From: Pseudomonas silvicola
GTDB taxonomy: Bacteria; Pseudomonadota; Gammaproteobacteria; Pseudomonadales; Pseudomonadaceae
Length of the DNA: 64,000 nt
NCBI RefSeq assembly: GCF_026651855.1
Contig: NZ_CP093280.1
Coordinates: forward strand, 6,160,501-6,224,500
Reading direction: 5' to 3'
Shown: positions 1 through 8,731 of the stretch, piece by piece
How the letters are laid out: every line of letters starts with the position of its first letter
How positions within the stretch are numbered: position 1 is the first letter of the stretch
Notes under the pieces: generated by a model
Seen by the model: only the letters and a program-made list of their open reading frames with translations
Databases searched by the model: none
What the model was told of the DNA's origin: nothing
Position numbers and translations under genes: made by a program

Positions 1-133
1 CAATCACGATACAAATGGCATAAGCGTACCACTTCAGCCCGGCGGCGCCGGTGACGGCGGCCCGCGTGCAAGGCCGGCAGCAGCCACTGTCGTCATGAGA
101 GCTGTAGCCAGGCAACGCGGTCGATCTGGCAGG
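1..133. other. Left edge, no supported gene
   Basis: No complete gene is visible. Read on the minus strand, the first 60 bases encode a hydrophobic stretch (KWYAYAICIVI) that could be the beginning of a membrane protein leaving the window. It has no ATG with a ribosome-binding site, so I do not call it. Confidence 0.3.
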
Positions 134-220
134 CCCTTTCCCGAGCTTCGCCCGGTCCCACAGGATTGATGCGGCGTTCGGGGTTCACCGCTGTGGGACC
201 GGGCGCAAGCTCGGGAAGGC
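134..220. repeat. REP doublet (REPIN-like inverted pair)
   Basis: Two REP-like sequences face each other: CTTTCCCGAGCTTCGCCCGG on the left and CCGGGCGCAAGCTCGGGAAG on the right, separated by about 35 bases. The same pair recurs at 12325-12831 and 54088-54168. Inverted REP pairs of this size are common between Pseudomonas genes. It lies downstream of the minus-strand TonB receptor gene. Confidence 0.75.
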
Positions 221-281
221 CGGGCCGCGTTCCACCTGTCGCACCGCAGCGCCCGGTTCTACCGGCTTGTCAGGGACCTGC

Positions 282-299
282 AGCGGCCGTAAGGCCGCT
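282..299. terminator. GC hairpin downstream of TonB receptor gene
   Basis: AGCGGCC-GTAA-GGCCGCT forms a 7-bp stem with a 4-base loop, 31 bases past the receptor stop codon. There is no T-run, so a role as an intrinsic terminator is uncertain. Similar GCGGCC-N4-GGCCGC hairpins occur at 12838-12853 and 39894-39909. Confidence 0.4.
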
Positions 300-329
300 A
301 CCAGGCGTTCGGGGGCCGGCCTGCCTGGT

Positions 330-2720
330 TTACCAGCTGTACCCCACTTTCGCGTAGTAGAACGCCCCGCTGTAACCAAACGGTGAATACGTGCTGTACG
401 CCAGGTTGCCACCGCTGGAAGCGTAATCGCTGAGCTTGGCCGGGTACTTGTCCGTCACGTTGTCCCCCCCCAAGGTAAACAGCCAGTTCTTGTAGCGATA
501 GTCCACCGCCAGGTCCAATACCCACGCTGCCTGGAAGTGCTGGTCGTTGACCGCGTCGGCCTGGTAGCTGGTGTATTCGCCGTAGCGCACCAGGGTGCTG
601 TGCAGCGCCCAATTGCCATAGTTGAAATCGTTGCCCAGGGTCAACTTGTGCTCGGGCGTGGTGTTGCCCAGCAGGCCATTCTTCTCGCGGCGGTCGACCC
701 GTTGCAGGTTCACCCCCAAGGCATCGAGCACCGCCGGGTTGGCTTTGACGTCAGTGACTTTGGTGTGGTTGTAGTTGTAGCCCAGGGTGCTGTTCCAGCG
801 GATGCCATTGTCGAACTGGTAGCGGTAGTTGGCCACCAGGTCGATGCCGTTGGTGCTGGTGTCCACGGCGTTGGTGAAGTACCGGGCACTGGTGTAGTTG
901 ATGTTCCCTACTCCGTTGGCCTGCAGGTAAGCGATGGCGGCGTTGTTGAGCACCAGGTTGGACGACAACGTGATGCGGTCGTCGATGTCGATGCGGTACA
1001 CGTCCGCCGTCACCGTCAGGTTGTCGGTGGGCTGCAGCACCAGCCCCAGGCTGTAATTGCGTGACTTCTCCGGTTTCAGGTCTTCGGCGCCCAGCAACTT
1101 GGCCACCTGACTGTTGGCCGGGAAGGTACCGGCTTCCTGCACCGTGTTACCGATCAACTGCGACGAGGTGTAGGTGAAATTCTGCTGGGCCAGGGACGGC
1201 GCTCGGAAGCCCGTGGAGATACTGCCGCGCAGCGCCACTTGAGGGGTGAAGGCGTAGCGCGCCGACAGGGCGCCCGTGGTGTTGGCGCCGAAGTCGCTGT
1301 AGTCCTCGCGGCGCACTGCGGCCGAGCCACTGAGCTTGTCGGTGAAGTCGGTCTCCAGGTCCAGGTACTCGGCCACGCTGTGGCGGTTGTAGCTGCCCGC
1401 GTCAGTGTCACGGAAGCCACCCAGGCCGGAGCTGCCGGTCTGGTAGTACGAAGCCGGGTCGCCGGACTTGATCTGGTAATCCTGGTCCAGGTACTCGGTA
1501 CCCACCGACAGCGACACGGGGTTGGCCAGCCAACCCAGGCGAAATTCCCGAGACAGGTCCAGGCTCAGTTGCTTCTGGTCGTTCTCCAGGGTGCCGTTGT
1601 AGAAGTGGGTGGGCGTCGCCAGGCCCAGCGAGGTGTTGATGGTACGGGTATTGATCTCGTAGCTGTTCTTGCCGTAGTTGGCCGACAGGTCGTAATGCCA
1701 GTCATCCAGCCACTGCCCGCGCACGCCCACCACCAGCGACGTGTCCTCCAGGGTTCCGCGGATCAGTGGCAGGTAACCGTTGGGGTACAGCGCCGCCAGG
1801 TTGTTGGACGCGTTGCTGGCCCGGTAGAACGCCGCCGTCTCGCCGGTGCGGTGGCTATAGCCGCCGAAGCTGTAGAGCTGGGCATTGTCGTTGAGGTCGA
1901 ACTCGCTGTTGAAGAACAGCTTGCCGTCCTTGGTGGCCGGCTCGCCCTGGCGGAACACGTGCTGGCCATAGGTGGTGGAGCCGATGCTGGCCGTGCGGTA
2001 ATCGTCGCCGGCACGGTCGGTGTAATCGTTGTTGTCGCCCTCCCCCGACAGGTTGAAGAAGCCGCGGTCACCCAGGGCGAAACCGGCGTTGCCGTCCACC
2101 TCGCGCTGGATACCGTCGCCCTTTTTGTAGCTGCCGTATTTGGTCGACACCGAACCACCGTGGTTGGCGTCCTTGAGGATGATGTTGATCACCCCGGCGA
2201 TCGCGTCGGAACCATAGCGCGCCGACGCGCCGTCGCGCAGCACTTCGATATGGTCGATGGCCGACATCGGAATGGCGTTCAAATCGGCCGGTGACGAACC
2301 ACGGCCCACGGCCCCGCCCAGGTTGACGAATGCCCCCGTGTGGCGGCGCTTGCCGTTGACCAGCACCAGCACCTGGTCGGGTGACAGCCCGCGCATCTGC
2401 GCCGGGCGCGCCAGCTCGGCGCCGTCCACCAGGCTCGGGCGTGGGAAGTTGATGGACGGGATCAGCCGCGCCAGCACCGTGCCCAGCTCGCTGGAGCCGC
2501 TACTGCGCAAGGTTTCCCCGGAAATCACATCGATGGGCGACAGCGACTGGCTGGCGGTGCGTTCCTGGGCACGGGTACCGGTGACGATGACCGTGTCCAG
2601 CTTGCTGTCCTTGCCGTCGCTGGCCTCGGTGTCGGCCAGGCTGACGACGCTCCAGCCACTGCCCAGCACACTGGCTGAGAACAGTGCAGCCGTCAGGGTA
2701 TTGAGTTGAAACCTTTGCAT
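330..2720 (-). CDS. TonB-dependent outer-membrane receptor
   Basis: This is a 796-residue outer-membrane, TonB-driven receptor. I chose the ATG at 2720 because AAAGGAG lies 8 bases upstream and a hydrophobic signal peptide follows; an upstream extension to 2852 lacks both. A TonB box (DTVIVTG) follows the signal sequence. The plug carries the typical RDGASARYGSDAIAGVINII stretch, and the protein ends in a barrel with terminal aromatic residues (GYSW). It has no STN signalling domain. It belongs to the same subfamily as the receptors at 18738-21206 and 37223-39688, sharing RGLSPDQVLVLVNGKRRHT. It lies next to, and is transcribed in the same direction as, a polar amino-acid ABC importer, so it may deliver that importer's substrate. 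The ligand is unknown. Confidence 0.93.
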   Translation of the reverse strand: MQRFQLNTLTAALFSASVLGSGWSVVSLADTEASDGKDSKLDTVIVTGTRAQERTASQSLSPIDVISGETLRSSGSSELGTVLARLIPSINFPRPSLVDGAELARPAQMRGLSPDQVLVLVNGKRRHTGAFVNLGGAVGRGSSPADLNAIPMSAIDHIEVLRDGASARYGSDAIAGVINIILKDANHGGSVSTKYGSYKKGDGIQREVDGNAGFALGDRGFFNLSGEGDNNDYTDRAGDDYRTASIGSTTYGQHVFRQGEPATKDGKLFFNSEFDLNDNAQLYSFGGYSHRTGETAAFYRASNASNNLAALYPNGYLPLIRGTLEDTSLVVGVRGQWLDDWHYDLSANYGKNSYEINTRTINTSLGLATPTHFYNGTLENDQKQLSLDLSREFRLGWLANPVSLSVGTEYLDQDYQIKSGDPASYYQTGSSGLGGFRDTDAGSYNRHSVAEYLDLETDFTDKLSGSAAVRREDYSDFGANTTGALSARYAFTPQVALRGSISTGFRAPSLAQQNFTYTSSQLIGNTVQEAGTFPANSQVAKLLGAEDLKPEKSRNYSLGLVLQPTDNLTVTADVYRIDIDDRITLSSNLVLNNAAIAYLQANGVGNINYTSARYFTNAVDTSTNGIDLVANYRYQFDNGIRWNSTLGYNYNHTKVTDVKANPAVLDALGVNLQRVDRREKNGLLGNTTPEHKLTLGNDFNYGNWALHSTLVRYGEYTSYQADAVNDQHFQAAWVLDLAVDYRYKNWLFTLGGDNVTDKYPAKLSDYASSGGNLAYSTYSPFGYSGAFYYAKVGYSW

Positions 2721-2938
2721 GTACCGCTCTCCTTTGATCCTCACCCGGGGCATCGAGTACCCAGGGCCGAACGAGCGATCCGTATGGCGAACGGTGGCGG
2801 TCATCCTTGACGTTTTTTGATGTGTGTCGGCAGTCCGATTGCCATATAGCATATTGCTACAATGCAGAAATTTTAAATAACCTTATCGCATAGGCGCAGG
2901 CATATGGCTATCGCGCTATCTCGTGGGACCAGAGCGCA
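2721..2938. promoter_or_regulatory. Probable promoter region of the TonB receptor
   Basis: This 218-base gap separates the receptor start from the end of the ABC operon. It contains an AT-rich core around 2840-2890 (ATATAGCATATTGCTAC, then TTTTAAATAACC), unlike its GC-rich surroundings. That fits a promoter for the minus-strand receptor gene. I could not assign exact -35 and -10 boxes. Confidence 0.4.
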
Positions 2939-3673
2939 TCAATGCGCCAGGATGCGCGACAGGAAGGCCTGCGCCCGCGGCGAACGTTGGCTCAGGTCAC
3001 CGAAGAAAGCCTCGGCGCTGCAGTCTTCCAGGATCTGCCCCTGGTCCATGAACAGAATGCGGTCGGCCACCTTGCGTGCAAAGCCCATTTCGTGGGTCAC
3101 GCACAGCATGGTCATGCCGTCGCGGGCCAGTTCCACCATGACATCCAGCACTTCCTGGACCATCTCCGGGTCCAGCGCCGAGGTGGGTTCGTCGAACAGC
3201 ATGCACAGCGGGTCCAGGGTCAGGGCGCGGGCGATCGCCACGCGCTGCTGCTGGCCGCCGGACAACTGCGCCGGGTACTTGTGGGCATGGGCCGCCAGCC
3301 CTACCCGGTCCAGCAACGCCAAGGCCCGCTGGCGGGCATCGACGGCCGAGCGCTTGAGCACCTTCTCCTGGGCCAGGGTGAGGTTGGCCAGCACCGACAG
3401 GTGCGGGAACAGCTCGAAATGCTGGAACAGCATGCCCACCCGCGCCCGCAGGGCCGGCAGGTCGGTGCCCCGGGCGCCCGGGTCGATACCGGCCACGGTC
3501 AGGCGCCCGCCATCATAGGGTTCCAGGCCATTGACCAGCTTGATCAGGGTGGATTTGCCCGAGCCTGACGGCCCGCACACCACCACGACCTCGCCCTTGG
3601 CCACCCGGGTGGTACAACCGTCGAGCACCTTGAAGGTACCGTAGTGCTTGCTGACGTTTTCAAACTCGATCAT
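2939..3673 (-). CDS. Polar amino-acid ABC transporter ATP-binding protein
   Basis: This 244-residue ATPase energises an amino-acid importer of the GlnQ/HisP type at the inner membrane. Visible motifs are Walker [10 protein letters not shown], signature LSGGQQQR and Walker [16 protein letters not shown], followed by the H-loop (VTHEMGFA). The start ATG at 3673 has GGAG 7 bases upstream and overlaps the stop of the preceding permease gene (ATGA), so the two are translationally coupled. It is the last gene of a four-gene operon (binding protein, two permeases, ATPase). The family often moves glutamine, histidine, cystine or arginine, and I cannot tell which from sequence alone. Confidence 0.95.
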   Translation of the reverse strand: MIEFENVSKHYGTFKVLDGCTTRVAKGEVVVVCGPSGSGKSTLIKLVNGLEPYDGGRLTVAGIDPGARGTDLPALRARVGMLFQHFELFPHLSVLANLTLAQEKVLKRSAVDARQRALALLDRVGLAAHAHKYPAQLSGGQQQRVAIARALTLDPLCMLFDEPTSALDPEMVQEVLDVMVELARDGMTMLCVTHEMGFARKVADRILFMDQGQILEDCSAEAFFGDLSQRSPRAQAFLSRILAH

Positions 3674-4359
3674 CGGTGACTCCGCGACGGAACGCGCCGG
3701 GCCAGCCGATGGGCCAACCACTGCAGGGCGCTGCAAAACAGGAAATAGACCAGGGCCACGAACAGGAAGATCTGGACCGGGTGCACCATGACCCGGTTGC
3801 TGACCTGGGTGGCCACGTAGGACAGCTCACCCACGCCGATCACATAGGCCAGCGAGGTGTCCTTGATCAGCGAGATCCACTGGTTGAGGAACGAGGGCAA
3901 CATGATCGGCAGGGCCTGGGGCAAGATCACCAGGCGCAAGACCTGGCCTGGGCGCAGGCCCAGGGCCTTGGCCGCAGCCCACTGGCCCGCAGGCAAGCTG
4001 CCGATGCCCGCCGCCACGCCATGGGCCAGGTAGGCACCGCCGATCAGCGACAAGGCGCACACCACGGTGGCCAGCGCCGGGACGTCGACATGAAAAAGGA
4101 TGGGTAGCAGAAAGTAGGCCCAGAACATCAGCATCAGTACCGGGATGGCACGCAGGAAGCCCAGCACGCCCACCAGTACCCAGCGCAGCCAGCCGCGGCT
4201 GACCACCAGGGCAATGCCCCAGGCCAGCCCCAGCACCCCGGCGGCGACGCCGGACAACAGGCTGAGCAATAGCGTCAAGGCGGCACCGCCCAGGGGCCCG
4301 TCCGGGTAAGCCCCCCAGGTGAAGTACCCCAGGTTATCAATGATGACCGAGAAGTCCAT
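3670..4359 (-). CDS. Amino-acid ABC transporter permease (HisM/GltK type)
   Basis: This is a 229-residue inner-membrane permease with about five hydrophobic segments. The EAA-type loop is visible ([23 protein letters not shown]), the site where the ATPase docks. It pairs with the permease at 4363-5091, and the stop of that gene lies 3 bases upstream of this start. It overlaps the ATPase gene by 4 bases. A start at ATG 4359 fits the family length. Confidence 0.93.
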   Translation of the reverse strand: MDFSVIIDNLGYFTWGAYPDGPLGGAALTLLLSLLSGVAAGVLGLAWGIALVVSRGWLRWVLVGVLGFLRAIPVLMLMFWAYFLLPILFHVDVPALATVVCALSLIGGAYLAHGVAAGIGSLPAGQWAAAKALGLRPGQVLRLVILPQALPIMLPSFLNQWISLIKDTSLAYVIGVGELSYVATQVSNRVMVHPVQIFLFVALVYFLFCSALQWLAHRLARRVPSRSHR

Positions 4360-4362
4360 GGC

Positions 4363-5091
4363 TCAGGCTACCCCGCGACGGTAGTGGCGGCTGTGCTGGA
4401 TCAAGTGCCCCACGGCCTCGATCACGGCAATGCTGAGCACGTACAGCAAGGTCGCGAAGCCGAACGCCTGGAAAGTCTTGAAGGTTTCCGTCTCCACTTG
4501 GCGCGACGCATAGGACAGGTCGGCCAGACCGATGGCCATGGTCAGGGAGGAGTTTTTCACTGCATTCATGTACTGGCCCAGCAACGGCCCCAGCGCCGTG
4601 CGCAGGCCTTGAGGCAGAATCACGTGGCGCCATACCTGGGCCGGACGCAGCCCCAGGGCCAGGCCCGCCGCGCGTTGTTCCTGGCGTACCGAGTCGATAC
4701 CGGCGCGCAGTTCCTCGGCGATGAACGCCGTGGTGTACAGGGTCAGGCCCCAGAAACCGGCGATGAACTCAAACGACGGCCAGTCCAGGCTGACCGGCCC
4801 CAGGGCCAGGCTGCGTGGGGTATTGAGCCAGGTCACCCAGGCCTCCGGCAACAAGGCGGTGACGCCGAAATACCAGAAAAACAGTTGTACCAGCAGCGGC
4901 GTGTTGCGAATCACCAGCACATACAGCCGGGCAGGTGTCGACAGCCAGCGGGCCGGGGCAGTACGGGCCAGGTAGAGCAAGGCGCCCAGGCCAGTGGCGA
5001 CCACGCACACCAGCAACGACAAGCCCAGGGTCAACAGAAAACCATCGAACAACCAATGCAGATAACGGGGTGCGAGCAGTTCACCGAACAT
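4363..5091 (-). CDS. Amino-acid ABC transporter permease (HisQ/GltJ type)
   Basis: This is the second inner-membrane permease subunit. It has about five membrane segments and an EAA loop (AAGLALGLRPAQVWRHVILPQ). The open frame extends to a TTG at 5112. I prefer the ATG at 5091 (242 residues) because it is a standard codon and the first hydrophobic helix follows directly, but neither start has a strong ribosome-binding site. It lies between the binding-protein gene and the second permease in the operon. Confidence 0.9.
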   Translation of the reverse strand: MFGELLAPRYLHWLFDGFLLTLGLSLLVCVVATGLGALLYLARTAPARWLSTPARLYVLVIRNTPLLVQLFFWYFGVTALLPEAWVTWLNTPRSLALGPVSLDWPSFEFIAGFWGLTLYTTAFIAEELRAGIDSVRQEQRAAGLALGLRPAQVWRHVILPQGLRTALGPLLGQYMNAVKNSSLTMAIGLADLSYASRQVETETFKTFQAFGFATLLYVLSIAVIEAVGHLIQHSRHYRRGVA

Positions 5092-5171
5092 GAGGGTGCT
5101 TATCCAGATCAAGCAGAAACAGGCCCGCGCACCGGAGTGCGCAGGCCATTTGACGAACCGCGGGGGTCAAC

Positions 5172-5978
5172 TCAGGACTTGTCGCCGATCTTGAACAGCC
5201 GCGCCAGCGGGGTGCTGGTCTGCGGGCCGAACCAGGTGTCGTAGATCTTCTGCGCCTGGCCGTCCTTCTCCAACTCCACCAGGGTCTGGTTGACGAAATC
5301 GGTCAGCGCCGTCTCGCCCTTGGGCAGGCCCACGCCAATCAGGTCGTTGGAAATGGTGAACGGCGGTACTTCGTACTTGTCGCGGTCCGGCACGTTGGCC
5401 AGCAGGCCGATCAGCTTGGGGCCGTCCTGGGTAATGGCCTGGACGTTGCCGTTGCGCAGTGCGGTGAAGGCGAACGGGGTATCGTCGTAGGCCACCACCT
5501 TGGCGCCGGGGAATTTCTCCCGCAGCACGCCTTCGTTGGTGGTGCCTTTGTCGACGCCCACGCGCCAGGTGTTCAACTGATCCTGGGACGTGAGGGTGCC
5601 TTTCTTGACGATGAACTGCTGGCCCGACGCAAAATACGGGGTACTGAAGTTGACCTGCTGGGCACGCTCAGGGGTGATGGTGAAGTTGGCCAGTACCAGG
5701 TCAACCTTGTTCGACACCAGCAACGGCACGCGGTTGGCCGGGTTGGTGGATTGCAGTTGCAGCTTGACGCCCAGCTTGGCGGCGATGGCCTTGGCGTAAT
5801 CCACGTCCAGGCCTTCGATCTGGTGGGTCTTGGCATCGACGAAGCCGAAGGGCGGGTTGCTGTCGAAGGCAGCTACGCGCAGCACACCGGCTTTCTTGAT
5901 GTCTTCCAGGCGGTCGGCATGGGCAATGCCGGACAGCAACGCCAGGGACAGTGCAGCAAGGGCAGTCAGTTTTTTCAT
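5172..5978 (-). CDS. Periplasmic amino-acid-binding protein (family 3)
   Basis: This 268-residue solute-binding protein captures the substrate in the periplasm for the adjacent ABC importer. The start is the ATG at 5978, with AGGAAG upstream, followed by a clear signal peptide (MKKLTALAALSLALLSG, cleavage near AHA-D). An N-terminal family-3 pattern is visible (AGVLRVAAFDSNPPFGFVD), then LDVDYAKAIAAKLGVKL. It is the first gene of the operon. The neighbouring SfnB-type genes suggest a sulfur-containing amino acid such as cystine, but this is inferred from context only. Confidence 0.93.
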   Translation of the reverse strand: MKKLTALAALSLALLSGIAHADRLEDIKKAGVLRVAAFDSNPPFGFVDAKTHQIEGLDVDYAKAIAAKLGVKLQLQSTNPANRVPLLVSNKVDLVLANFTITPERAQQVNFSTPYFASGQQFIVKKGTLTSQDQLNTWRVGVDKGTTNEGVLREKFPGAKVVAYDDTPFAFTALRNGNVQAITQDGPKLIGLLANVPDRDKYEVPPFTISNDLIGVGLPKGETALTDFVNQTLVELEKDGQAQKIYDTWFGPQTSTPLARLFKIGDKS

Positions 5979-6178
5979 GGAGTGTCGACTTCCTGTATGG
6001 GCAGTTGGGCGAAGCGCCCGAGGCAGGAAGTCTTGCAGCACGGCGAAAAAACCAAAAGGAATATAATATTATTTATTAATTCCTATAAGTAATAACAGTA
6101 GTAGCGGCCATGGCCGCATCACTGGCGCTGCGCAGCACCAGGCACACCGTATGCGCCGCGTCGCGGCCGCAGCCACTG
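5979..6178. promoter_or_regulatory. AT-rich promoter region of the amino-acid importer operon
   Basis: An AT-rich block at 6058-6100 interrupts GC-rich DNA. It contains the imperfect inverted repeat GGAAT...ATTCC (6058-6083) around a run of A/T. It lies about 80-105 bases upstream of the binding-protein start on the minus strand and is a plausible promoter and activator site. A GCGGCCATGGCCGC palindrome (about 6102-6116) follows, probably marking the end of the adjacent minus-strand gene. Confidence 0.45.
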
Positions 6179-6526
6179 CTACACCGGCAGGTTGAGGTGA
6201 TGGTCGCCCAGCCGGCGCAGCAAGGTCGACAGCGGCTCGTCCGGCAGGCCGGCGTCGAGCACCCGGCCCGTCAGGTCCAGGTGCAGCTCGCGGGCCCGCG
6301 CCTGGGCATGACGCGCCGCCAGACGCGCCTGCAGCACGACCGTGGGCGAACCCTCGGCGACGCCCTGCAGCAAGGCCTCGGCGGCTTCGATGCGCACTTG
6401 CAGATCACCGATGGCGGCAATCACCAGCGGGTCCTGGTTCAGCCCATTGGCCTTGACGTGCTCGGCCAGGCTGGCCGCGGCATCGCGGGCCACGAGCAGG
6501 TCGGCGTGTACGAGGGATTCAGACAT
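6179..6526 (-). CDS. Small protein resembling an acyl-CoA dehydrogenase C-terminal piece
   Basis: This 115-residue protein starts at ATG 6526 (AAGGAG 5-10 bases upstream). It is 10 bases downstream of the SfnB-like gene and clearly co-transcribed with it. Its helical sequence, with DPLVIAAIGDLQVRIEAAEALL, resembles the C-terminal four-helix domain of acyl-CoA dehydrogenase-fold flavoenzymes, the same fold as its neighbour, but it is far too short to bind flavin alone. It might be an accessory subunit or a decayed duplicate. The good ribosome-binding site argues for a translated gene. Confidence 0.65.
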   Translation of the reverse strand: MSESLVHADLLVARDAAASLAEHVKANGLNQDPLVIAAIGDLQVRIEAAEALLQGVAEGSPTVVLQARLAARHAQARARELHLDLTGRVLDAGLPDEPLSTLLRRLGDHHLNLPV

Positions 6527-6536
6527 GGGGGCTCCT

Positions 6537-7766
6537 TCAATTCCAGGCATGGCGCGGCGGGTGAACGCCGTTGAGGTGGGCATTGCCGATCAAGTGGTAT
6601 TTCCAGCGCACCGGGTCATGCAGGGTATGGGTGCGCGCATTGCGCCAGAAACGGTCCAGGCCGCGGCGCTCGCTGACGGTGCGGGTGCCACCCAGTTCCA
6701 GCAGCCGGCTGGCGGCCAGCAGGGCGATCTCGGTAGACAACACCTTGGCCTGCCCCACCACCACTGAAGCCCGGGCCACGCTGGCTTCGCTCGGCTCGGC
6801 CAGGGCCTGGTCCACGGCTTCGCCGGCCTTGCGCAGAATGGCTTCGGCCGCGGCCAGGCGCCAAGCCAGGTCGCCGATCAGCGCCTGGCTGTGGGGGTCC
6901 TGCCAGCCATGCTCAAGGCCGCTGTCCGGCCATGGCCGTGCCTGGCGGGCGACCTCCAACGTGGCGGCGAACGCCCCCCGGGCAATGCCGGTGTCCACCG
7001 CCGCCTGGATGATCTGCGACACCGGCCCATCGGCAGTGGGCTGGTCATAGGCCTTCCAGGCGGGGATCACATCACCGGCAGGTACCGTGACGTCATCCAC
7101 CAGGGCACGGCCGCTGGCGGTGATGCGCTGGCCGAAGCCATCCCAGTCATTGATGATGGTGAGCCCGTGGGCATCACGTGGCACGAAGGCAATGAAGGGC
7201 CGTTGCTGCTCATCGACACCGGCCACCGGCACGATGTGGGCAAACAACGCACCGGTGCAGTAAGCCTTCTCACCGTTCAGCCGCACACGGTCACCGTCAA
7301 ACTCCACGCGGGTTTCAAAGGCGGTGACCTGCTTGCTCTTGGCCTCGGAAAACGCGTTGCCGAAGCGGTAGCCGGCCAAGACCTTGGCAAAGTAGGCCTG
7401 CTTCTGCGCCTCGCTGCCGGTCAGCAGCAGGTTGTTGACCACGCCGAAATGGTTCTGCGGCAGTTGCCCCAGCGACGGGTCGGCGGCCGAGACCGTGGCG
7501 ATCACCTCGCTCACCGTTACCCAGGACACACCCGCGCCGCCGTAGGCCTGGGGCACGGTAATGGCCCACAGGCCGCTCTGGGAAAAACGCTCCAGTTCAT
7601 CCCAGGGCAAGCGCCGCAGCCGGTCACGCTCCACGGCTTCGCGGGCAAAGTCTTCAGCCAGGTGCCGGGCCACCTCGATGGCCTCGGCGTCGCTGCGGAT
7701 CACCCGGGCCGGTTCCCGGGGCGCCGCGGCAATACGGCCAGCGGCTTGGGGGTGTTGATCAGTCAT
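6537..7766 (-). CDS. sfnB: SfnB-family sulfur acquisition oxidoreductase
   Basis: This is a 409-residue flavin-dependent enzyme of the acyl-CoA dehydrogenase / DszC-like monooxygenase fold. SfnB-family members are linked to use of dimethyl sulfone and other organosulfur compounds during sulfate limitation. Start ATG 7766 follows GGAAAGGA. The N-terminal helical part (VPQAYGGAGVSWVTVSEVIATVS) is followed by a central beta domain (FSEAKSK, RLNGEKAYCTGALFAHIVPV) and a C-terminal helical bundle with LELGGTRTV. The small gene at 6179-6526 is downstream in the same operon. The exact substrate cannot be read from sequence. Confidence 0.85.
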   Translation of the reverse strand: MTDQHPQAAGRIAAAPREPARVIRSDAEAIEVARHLAEDFAREAVERDRLRRLPWDELERFSQSGLWAITVPQAYGGAGVSWVTVSEVIATVSAADPSLGQLPQNHFGVVNNLLLTGSEAQKQAYFAKVLAGYRFGNAFSEAKSKQVTAFETRVEFDGDRVRLNGEKAYCTGALFAHIVPVAGVDEQQRPFIAFVPRDAHGLTIINDWDGFGQRITASGRALVDDVTVPAGDVIPAWKAYDQPTADGPVSQIIQAAVDTGIARGAFAATLEVARQARPWPDSGLEHGWQDPHSQALIGDLAWRLAAAEAILRKAGEAVDQALAEPSEASVARASVVVGQAKVLSTEIALLAASRLLELGGTRTVSERRGLDRFWRNARTHTLHDPVRWKYHLIGNAHLNGVHPPRHAWN

Positions 7767-7846
7767 CAATGAGGTCCTTTCCGAGGGCAATGGCTACCTG
7801 CTTTCACAAACCGGGCCAGGTTCACCCGTTCAATGCCCACGGGCAC

Positions 7847-8425
7847 TCAATGCGCCTGGGCCACAGGCTCGGCACGCTCGCGGCGGCCACTGTGCTGATT
7901 CACTGTTGCTGTACCAACAGTGGCCGCCGGCGAATTGAAACAGCCCAGTGCCAGGGTCATCAGTTGGTGGATACGCCCCAGGGACAAGCCCAGGCGCAGG
8001 CTGATCTGCGCATAGGTCATGCCCTCCAGCTGGCTGTGCACGAACACCGCCTTGGCCTGCCCGGACAGGCCATCGAGCCGGCGGTCTATGGCGGTCAGGC
8101 TTTCGACCAGCATCAGTTGCTCCTGGGGCGAGGCTTGCAAGTGCTCAGGGCCTTCGCCCACTTCGTCCAGCCAGGCCTTTTCCTGATCGCGGCGGCGCCA
8201 GCGCTCGTACAGCAGGCGCTGGGCGATGGTGGTCAGCAGGGCGCGCGGTTCGCGAATGGCGCCGGGGTCGGGCAGCATCCAGACCTTGAGAAAGGTCTCC
8301 GCGGCCAGGTCTTCGGCACTGTGGCTGCAGCCCGTACGGTAGGCAAGCCGGCTACACAGCCAGGCGTAGTGTTGCTGGAAAATCTGCCCGATCAGTCGGG
8401 TCTTGAGTACTGCGTTCGAATCCAT
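7847..8425 (-). CDS. ECF sigma-70 family factor (FecI-like)
   Basis: This is a 192-residue extracytoplasmic-function sigma factor. Region 2 is visible (FQQHYAWLCSRLAYRTG, then AEDLAAETFLKVW) and so is the region 4 helix-turn-helix (GMTYAQISLRLGLSLGRIHQ). I chose ATG 8425; an in-frame start at 8458 would add 11 residues. It is divergent from a TonB receptor gene, the usual setting for iron-starvation sigma factors. However, no FecR-like anti-sigma gene is adjacent and the receptor lacks a signalling (STN) domain, so it is not a standard Fec-type surface-signalling trio. Confidence 0.88.
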   Translation of the reverse strand: MDSNAVLKTRLIGQIFQQHYAWLCSRLAYRTGCSHSAEDLAAETFLKVWMLPDPGAIREPRALLTTIAQRLLYERWRRRDQEKAWLDEVGEGPEHLQASPQEQLMLVESLTAIDRRLDGLSGQAKAVFVHSQLEGMTYAQISLRLGLSLGRIHQLMTLALGCFNSPAATVGTATVNQHSGRRERAEPVAQAH

Positions 8426-8731
8426 AGGTCCATCGTCTTCATGGACTGCACACGCCAACGGACGAGAAGGTGGTGGGCCTGCCGGGTTGAGGTTGACCTG
8501 CGTCCTGCAGGTGCCGCCAGTCTGCCCCAGCCCGAGGCGCGGGATAAAAGAACAAAAAACCTGATAATGACGCTATTTGATTATAAAAAATGTACCTGTT
8601 CTAAGGGGCAAACCAAACAATCTAGAACACCACTGAAAACTTTCCCCTCTCGTTGCTCAAGGTGCTCGAGGAGCTCGCTCCCCGAGGCCACGCCAGGCCT
8701 TGTCCCCTATTGCCATTGCCAAGGACAGACA
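8426..8731. promoter_or_regulatory. Divergent promoter region, ECF sigma / TonB receptor
   Basis: This 306-base divergent intergenic region has an AT-rich segment at about 8545-8640, including TTTGATTATAAAAAATG. It probably holds the receptor promoter. I could not identify a convincing Fur box or a shared ECF promoter motif by eye. Confidence 0.4.

Noticed and set aside
1..100. Membrane protein gene leaving the left edge (KWYAYAICIVI)
   Set aside because: There is no ATG or ribosome-binding site, and the upstream frame lies in repeat-flanking sequence. It is too short to support.
7769..8731. N-terminal extension of the TonB receptor by about 320 residues
   Set aside because: The extension is antisense to the ECF sigma gene. 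A signal peptide and ribosome-binding site mark ATG 8732 as the start.
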